The notes under the pieces: generated by a model
What the model saw: only the letters and a program-made list of their open reading frames with translations
Told to the model about the DNA's origin: nothing
The model's database searches: none
Shown here: positions 31,571 through 34,845 of the stretch, in pieces
Layout: every line of letters begins with the position of its first letter
How positions within the stretch are numbered: the first letter of the stretch is position 1
Program-made: the position numbers and the translations under genes
NCBI GenBank assembly: GCA_019750095.1
Contig: JAIEOW010000150.1
Coordinates: 1-34,845 of the forward strand
Origin: Phycisphaerales bacterium
Lineage (GTDB): Bacteria > Planctomycetota > Phycisphaerae > Phycisphaerales > UBA1924
Direction of reading: 5' to 3'
Length of the DNA: 34,845 nucleotides

Positions 31571-32068
31571 TCAGCCGGGCTTGCGGATCCGCATCATGTA
31601 GTCGAGTTCGGGCCATGCCCCACCGAGCCGGCGGAGAGCGTTGCAGGCCTGGGCCTGATGGTGCTTGGAGTGCATGACGCCTTGCATGAGCATCTCGCCG
31701 AGCGGGGCCTGGAAGAGGTTGCCCTTGCTGTCGCGATAGGGCTGGACCTTGGCCAGGTCGGCGTCGAACACCCGGGCGAGGTATGCGTCGCGCTCGCGGT
31801 TGTTTGTGGCGTGAGCGGCGATGAGCGCGGCGACGGGCGTGGGCTCGCTCTCGCTGGGCCACTTCGTGTCAAAGTCGCCGCGCCAGCGACGGAGCCAGAC
31901 GTACTCGCCGTTGTAAGTATGAATGAGAATCTTGCGAAGCGTGCCAGGGCCGATTTCGAGCGGGCGGTCGAGCTGCTCATCGCTGAGCGGGAGCGCGGCG
32001 TCGAGGAGCCGGGTGTTGCTCCAGTCGGTGTATTCGAGAAGGGTGCGGATGGTGGAGAGGTCGATCAT
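31571..32068 (-). CDS. DinB-family protein
   Basis: A 165-residue four-helix-bundle protein of the DinB/YfiT superfamily. The metal-binding His triad is visible: His50 in LIHTYNGEYVWL and His133 and His137 in VMHSKHHQAQ. Family members are metal-dependent enzymes, some thiol transferases (bacillithiol or mycothiol type) and many uncharacterised; despite the name, this is not DNA polymerase IV. ATG 32068 has no clear Shine-Dalgarno. It is divergent from the FGE-like gene across 283 bp that contains a 13-bp tandem repeat. Confidence 0.87.
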   Translation of the reverse strand: MIDLSTIRTLLEYTDWSNTRLLDAALPLSDEQLDRPLEIGPGTLRKILIHTYNGEYVWLRRWRGDFDTKWPSESEPTPVAALIAAHATNNRERDAYLARVFDADLAKVQPYRDSKGNLFQAPLGEMLMQGVMHSKHHQAQACNALRRLGGAWPELDYMMRIRKPG

Positions 32069-32134
32069 GGTTGGTGGGCTCTAAGCGTGCGGAGTACGAT
32101 TGCGGTGGCGGGCGCTGGTTGTGCTTGGCGGATT

Positions 32135-32160
32135 GGTGCGGGGCGGTGGTGCGGGGCGGT
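32135..32160. repeat. 13-bp tandem repeat, two copies plus a partial
   Basis: GGTGCGGGGCGGT at 32135-32147 and 32148-32160, followed by GGTGCGG. It lies between the divergent starts of the DinB-like gene (32068) and the FGE-like gene (32352). Copy-number change here could alter spacing in the promoter region, but no promoter elements are clear. Confidence 0.7.
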
Positions 32161-32351
32161 GGTGCGGTTCTGCGGGTGGGCGGAGGCGACGCACCACTTG
32201 AAGTAGGGAGAGTAGAGAATGTGTTGGATGTCGGCGAGCCCGGATCACCGATGGTTGTTGCGTGCACGATGATGAATGTGTGAAGAAGTACCCGCTGTTT
32301 CTCGGATGCGTGCAGCCGATGCGGCTGAGGGGCGTACTGAAAGGTGAAGCC

Positions 32352-33464
32352 ATGAGAAGCGATTCGTTCATTGTTGTTGTGAGTGGACTGCTCTGTGCGG
32401 CAGCGGGCGTCAGCGCGCAGCCGGGCCTGCCCAGCGCGCCTCCGGGTGTTGAGGTCACGCGAACCTACGGGATCGAGTTCTCTACAATCGGGGCAGCCGG
32501 AAACGTTGATCACCCCCAGATTGGGTTGTTTCCCCCCGACAGCTTCGCGCGCCCGTTTGGAGGAGTTCCATACACCTTCCGCATGGCTCGAACCGAGGTC
32601 ACCACCGGGCAGTGGATGGAGTTCACAAACACCTTCGCGGTCAACCCGAACTTTCCGACCGTGCTCTTCGATCAAGTCTCGTTCGTTCGGCTTCCGCCCC
32701 TGCGATTCGCCGTGGTTGGGGATTCCGCGTATACGGGTCCCGGCTATCAACTGCGGCTGAACCCCAACATTCCAAACGCCGAGAACGTGCCGGTGTACGG
32801 CCTCTCGTGGCGCGACGCGGCGATGTACTGCAACTGGCTGCACAACGGCAAACAGTCCACGATCGAGAGTCTGTTCAGCGGGGCGTATGACACAAGCACG
32901 TTCGGCGCAGTTCCGCAACTTGGATACACAGACCAGTCGCGCCGGTCGCCTGACGCAAGATTCTGGATTCCCGACGAGAACGAGTGGTCTAAGGCCATGT
33001 TCTTTGACCCAGGTCGAGCGGGAAACTCTGTCGAGAGCTATTGGCAGTATCCAACTCGCTCTGACAACCCCCCACTATTCGGCCCGCCCGGGCAGGGCCA
33101 GGCGAATACTGGCTTCATGACGCCGGATCTTTCGGCGTACTCCATTCCGGTCGGGTCATACCCGGCGGATCAATCTCCATGGGGAATATTGGATGGCGCC
33201 GGTTCTACCGCGGAGTGGATCGAATGGCAAGACCCCTCGGGTGCAAGTGTTCCATACTTCACCAGGCGTGGATTGGTTGGATCGTATGCGGATGCCGGCC
33301 CAGGACCCGCGTTGTTTCACAGTCTTCTGGGCAGCGCCAGTTCATTCGGACCGGATCTCCGACTTCCCATGGCAGGCCTTCGAATAGCGTCGGCGGTTCC
33401 GTGCCCAAGCGGGCTTCTGGTTCTAGTTGTGTCGGCGACGATTTTCGGTAGGAGGCGACGATGA
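32352..33464 (+). CDS. Exported FGE-sulfatase (SUMF1)-like protein with PEP-CTERM-type tail
   Basis: A 370-residue protein. A signal peptide (MRSDSFIVVVSGLLCAAA..AQ) leads into a formylglycine-generating-enzyme-like domain: MARTEVTTGQWMEFTNTF, VYGLSWRDAAMYCNWLHNGK, FWIPDENEWSKAMFFDP, WGILDGAGSTAEWIEW and PMAGLRIAS. The usual GNVWEW/active-site Cys pattern is altered (GSTAEWIEW), so it may be a binding or structural member and not an enzyme. The end is VPCPSGLLVLVVSATIFGRRRR-like: hydrophobic, then Arg-rich, a PEP-CTERM-type sorting tail. ATG 32352 has AAAGG 7 nt upstream. Its stop overlaps the next start (ATGA), so the pair is probably made together. Confidence 0.85.
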   Translation: MRSDSFIVVVSGLLCAAAGVSAQPGLPSAPPGVEVTRTYGIEFSTIGAAGNVDHPQIGLFPPDSFARPFGGVPYTFRMARTEVTTGQWMEFTNTFAVNPNFPTVLFDQVSFVRLPPLRFAVVGDSAYTGPGYQLRLNPNIPNAENVPVYGLSWRDAAMYCNWLHNGKQSTIESLFSGAYDTSTFGAVPQLGYTDQSRRSPDARFWIPDENEWSKAMFFDPGRAGNSVESYWQYPTRSDNPPLFGPPGQGQANTGFMTPDLSAYSIPVGSYPADQSPWGILDGAGSTAEWIEWQDPSGASVPYFTRRGLVGSYADAGPGPALFHSLLGSASSFGPDLRLPMAGLRIASAVPCPSGLLVLVVSATIFGRRRR

Positions 33465-34845
33465 CTTGCCGAGTCTTCTATGCGGTTGTGGGGCTTCTGT
33501 TTGCGAGCGCGACATCGCTCGGCGGCGTCAATGTCCGCTATTTCTATCGCGATGGCGTCTCAACTGTTCAGGTGGACACTTCGCAGCCCGGCCCCGACGC
33601 CACGATCACTAGGTCAATCATGCACAATGGGTCGTCACGTGCGATCTTCGCGGCACAGGTATGGGCGGACTCTCCGCTGACTGAAGACATTGGCGCGGTC
33701 AGCATCACTCCAACCAGCGGGAATTTTGTCACGATCACTCTTCGCACCCCATCTCTCGGAGCCGCTTGTCGAAATCTCGGCGGCAACTGGAATGGATCAC
33801 CGAGCTTCCTCTCAGAAACGGGTGTGTCGGTTCGCATTCAGGGCGAGATATTCGGCAATCTGACGGGTGGCTTGGCGGCTGATCAGATCTCAACGATGGC
33901 GGTTCAAGGCCGAATCCTCGGCAATGTCCACAGCCGCGGCAGGGATAGTGGAGGCACTCCAACTCCGACCATCGTGGAGGCAGGTGCCGTTGCGCCCGGC
34001 GTTACCATTCGAGCAGTTTCGACGCAGACCCTTTTTGTTATCCAATCGCAGAACACGACACCTGGACTTGATCGAAATATGGACGGCGTTGTTATCAATG
34101 AAATTGGAAACGTGACGGCGACGTGGACGCGACCTGGAGCGACAGGAAACTGGCGTGGCGACCTCTTGGCTCCCAACGGACGGATCACGGAACTTCAGCT
34201 CGTTAATGGTGGCCAGATCGCTACGCGGCCAGGTGGCTCAAGGCCCATCATACGAGCCAAGGAGCTGATCTCGCAAGTCGTGGCAGACTCGATTGATGCC
34301 GACATCGAAGTGACGGAGCGCGGACCGAGCATGCCCGAGCCAATCGGCTACATCGAGCGCGTTCAAGCTTTGAATGGGTCAATCACTGGATCAGTTCTTT
34401 GCCGCAGGTTTTCACTAACCAGCATTTCGGGCACCATCGGCGGCGTTCGAGCCACCGGCGCACTCTCTGCATCGCTCACCTCATCGATTCAGGACACGAC
34501 GATTGGTGTCTCCGAAATCAGCCCGGGGGCGCTCGTGCGCACCGGCAGATTTGCCACCGGCCTTCCGGACACCCAAAGCGACATCGTGCTTCTGAATGCG
34601 ATGGGGCTCAAAGGGCAGATCATCCTTGGCCAAGTTTTGCCGCCCCCGAACCCGCCGCCCTTGCCCCCTCCTCCGCCATATACCTGGGTGCGACGGATCT
34701 TCGTCGGCGGGCAGGAAATCCTGCACACCCCGGAAGGCGAATACAACATTCCTTCCGCCCAGCTCGGTGGTGGCGCGGTCGGGCTCGCACCGTTTCGACT
34801 CTATCGAGCCGACAGCGTGCCGACGGCGACCGCGCCAGGCGCACA
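33461..34845 (+). CDS. Large exported protein, partial at the window edge
   Basis: An open frame of 461 codons without a stop at the end of the window. AGGAGG lies just upstream of ATG 33461, which overlaps the stop of the FGE-like gene. A signal peptide (MTCRVFYAVVGLLFASATSLGG) is followed by a beta-rich protein with repeating I/V-x-G-N/x-V patterns (IQGEIFGNLTGGL, VQGRILGNVHSR, LNGSITGSV, ISGTIGGV), suggestive of a parallel beta-helix. A Pro-rich linker (about residues 405-420) precedes another module (YTWVRRIFVGGQEIL). No enzyme motif is recognised. Base composition is less GC-rich than in most of the window. Confidence 0.8.
   Translation, partial: MTCRVFYAVVGLLFASATSLGGVNVRYFYRDGVSTVQVDTSQPGPDATITRSIMHNGSSRAIFAAQVWADSPLTEDIGAVSITPTSGNFVTITLRTPSLGAACRNLGGNWNGSPSFLSETGVSVRIQGEIFGNLTGGLAADQISTMAVQGRILGNVHSRGRDSGGTPTPTIVEAGAVAPGVTIRAVSTQTLFVIQSQNTTPGLDRNMDGVVINEIGNVTATWTRPGATGNWRGDLLAPNGRITELQLVNGGQIATRPGGSRPIIRAKELISQVVADSIDADIEVTERGPSMPEPIGYIERVQALNGSITGSVLCRRFSLTSISGTIGGVRATGALSASLTSSIQDTTIGVSEISPGALVRTGRFATGLPDTQSDIVLLNAMGLKGQIILGQVLPPPNPPPLPPPPPYTWVRRIFVGGQEILHTPEGEYNIPSAQLGGGAVGLAPFRLYRADSVPTATAPGA

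Noticed and set aside
31571-32068. DNA polymerase IV (DinB) by name
   Set aside because: The sequence is the small metal-binding DinB/YfiT superfamily protein, not the Y-family polymerase.

Overview
The window is high-GC bacterial DNA that most resembles a planctomycete, probably of the Phycisphaerae. This is inferred from the mix of gene families, not from a marker gene. The pointers are exported proteins ending in paired dockerin-like motifs that finish with Gly-Cys, PEP-CTERM-type tails, planctomycete-style pseudopilins with Ala before the FTLIE motif, and a membrane PIN/TRAM protein. Coding density is high and many neighbouring genes share ATGA, TTGA or TGATG overlaps. No tRNA, rRNA, transposase, prophage or CRISPR array was seen.

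Layout. 0-2 kb (minus): an ECF sigma factor and its zinc-finger anti-sigma, then a PEP-CTERM exported protein and the start of another gene at the edge. 2.2-2.3 kb: a small SRP RNA on the minus strand. 2.5-3.9 kb (plus): a YacL-like PIN/TRAM membrane protein. 3.9-7.0 kb (minus): two tandem cassettes of pseudopilin plus short single-span membrane protein, then a third small membrane protein. 7.3-20.3 kb (minus): an exported-protein block with a GH15 glucoamylase-like enzyme, a putative clan CD peptidase, a lipoprotein-like protein and three more large proteins. Four of the six end in the Gly-Cys dockerin.

20.5-28 kb is housekeeping and regulatory: an orphan D12 adenine methyltransferase, ispD, a leaderless arsR heading an operon of START/AHSA1-like and DUF1579 proteins, and a tightly coupled truD-ASCH-HAD operon. 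28.2-31.4 kb (minus) holds lexA, a doubtful exported ORF and a coupled 43-codon ORF behind a structured leader, and dprA split by one in-frame TAG. 31.5-34.8 kb has a DinB-like protein, then an exported FGE-sulfatase-like protein coupled to a long exported protein that runs off the window.

The most interesting points are these. (1) A 7-bp tandem repeat, GGGAGTC x 4.7, lies in the signal-peptide coding region of the clan CD peptidase-like gene; with the copy number present the gene is out of frame with its well-placed ATG, and losing one copy restores a full signal peptide, so it looks like a phase-variation switch. (2) dprA is interrupted by a single amber codon inside otherwise intact sequence. 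(3) Two families of palindromic REP-like repeats sit mostly between convergent genes. (4) The SRP RNA has a non-GNRA apical loop. (5) The 990-aa surface protein gene has four consecutive small hairpins in its leader. The pseudopilins, the dockerin-tailed proteins and the possible switch suggest a secretion or surface-display system, but that link is inference from proximity.
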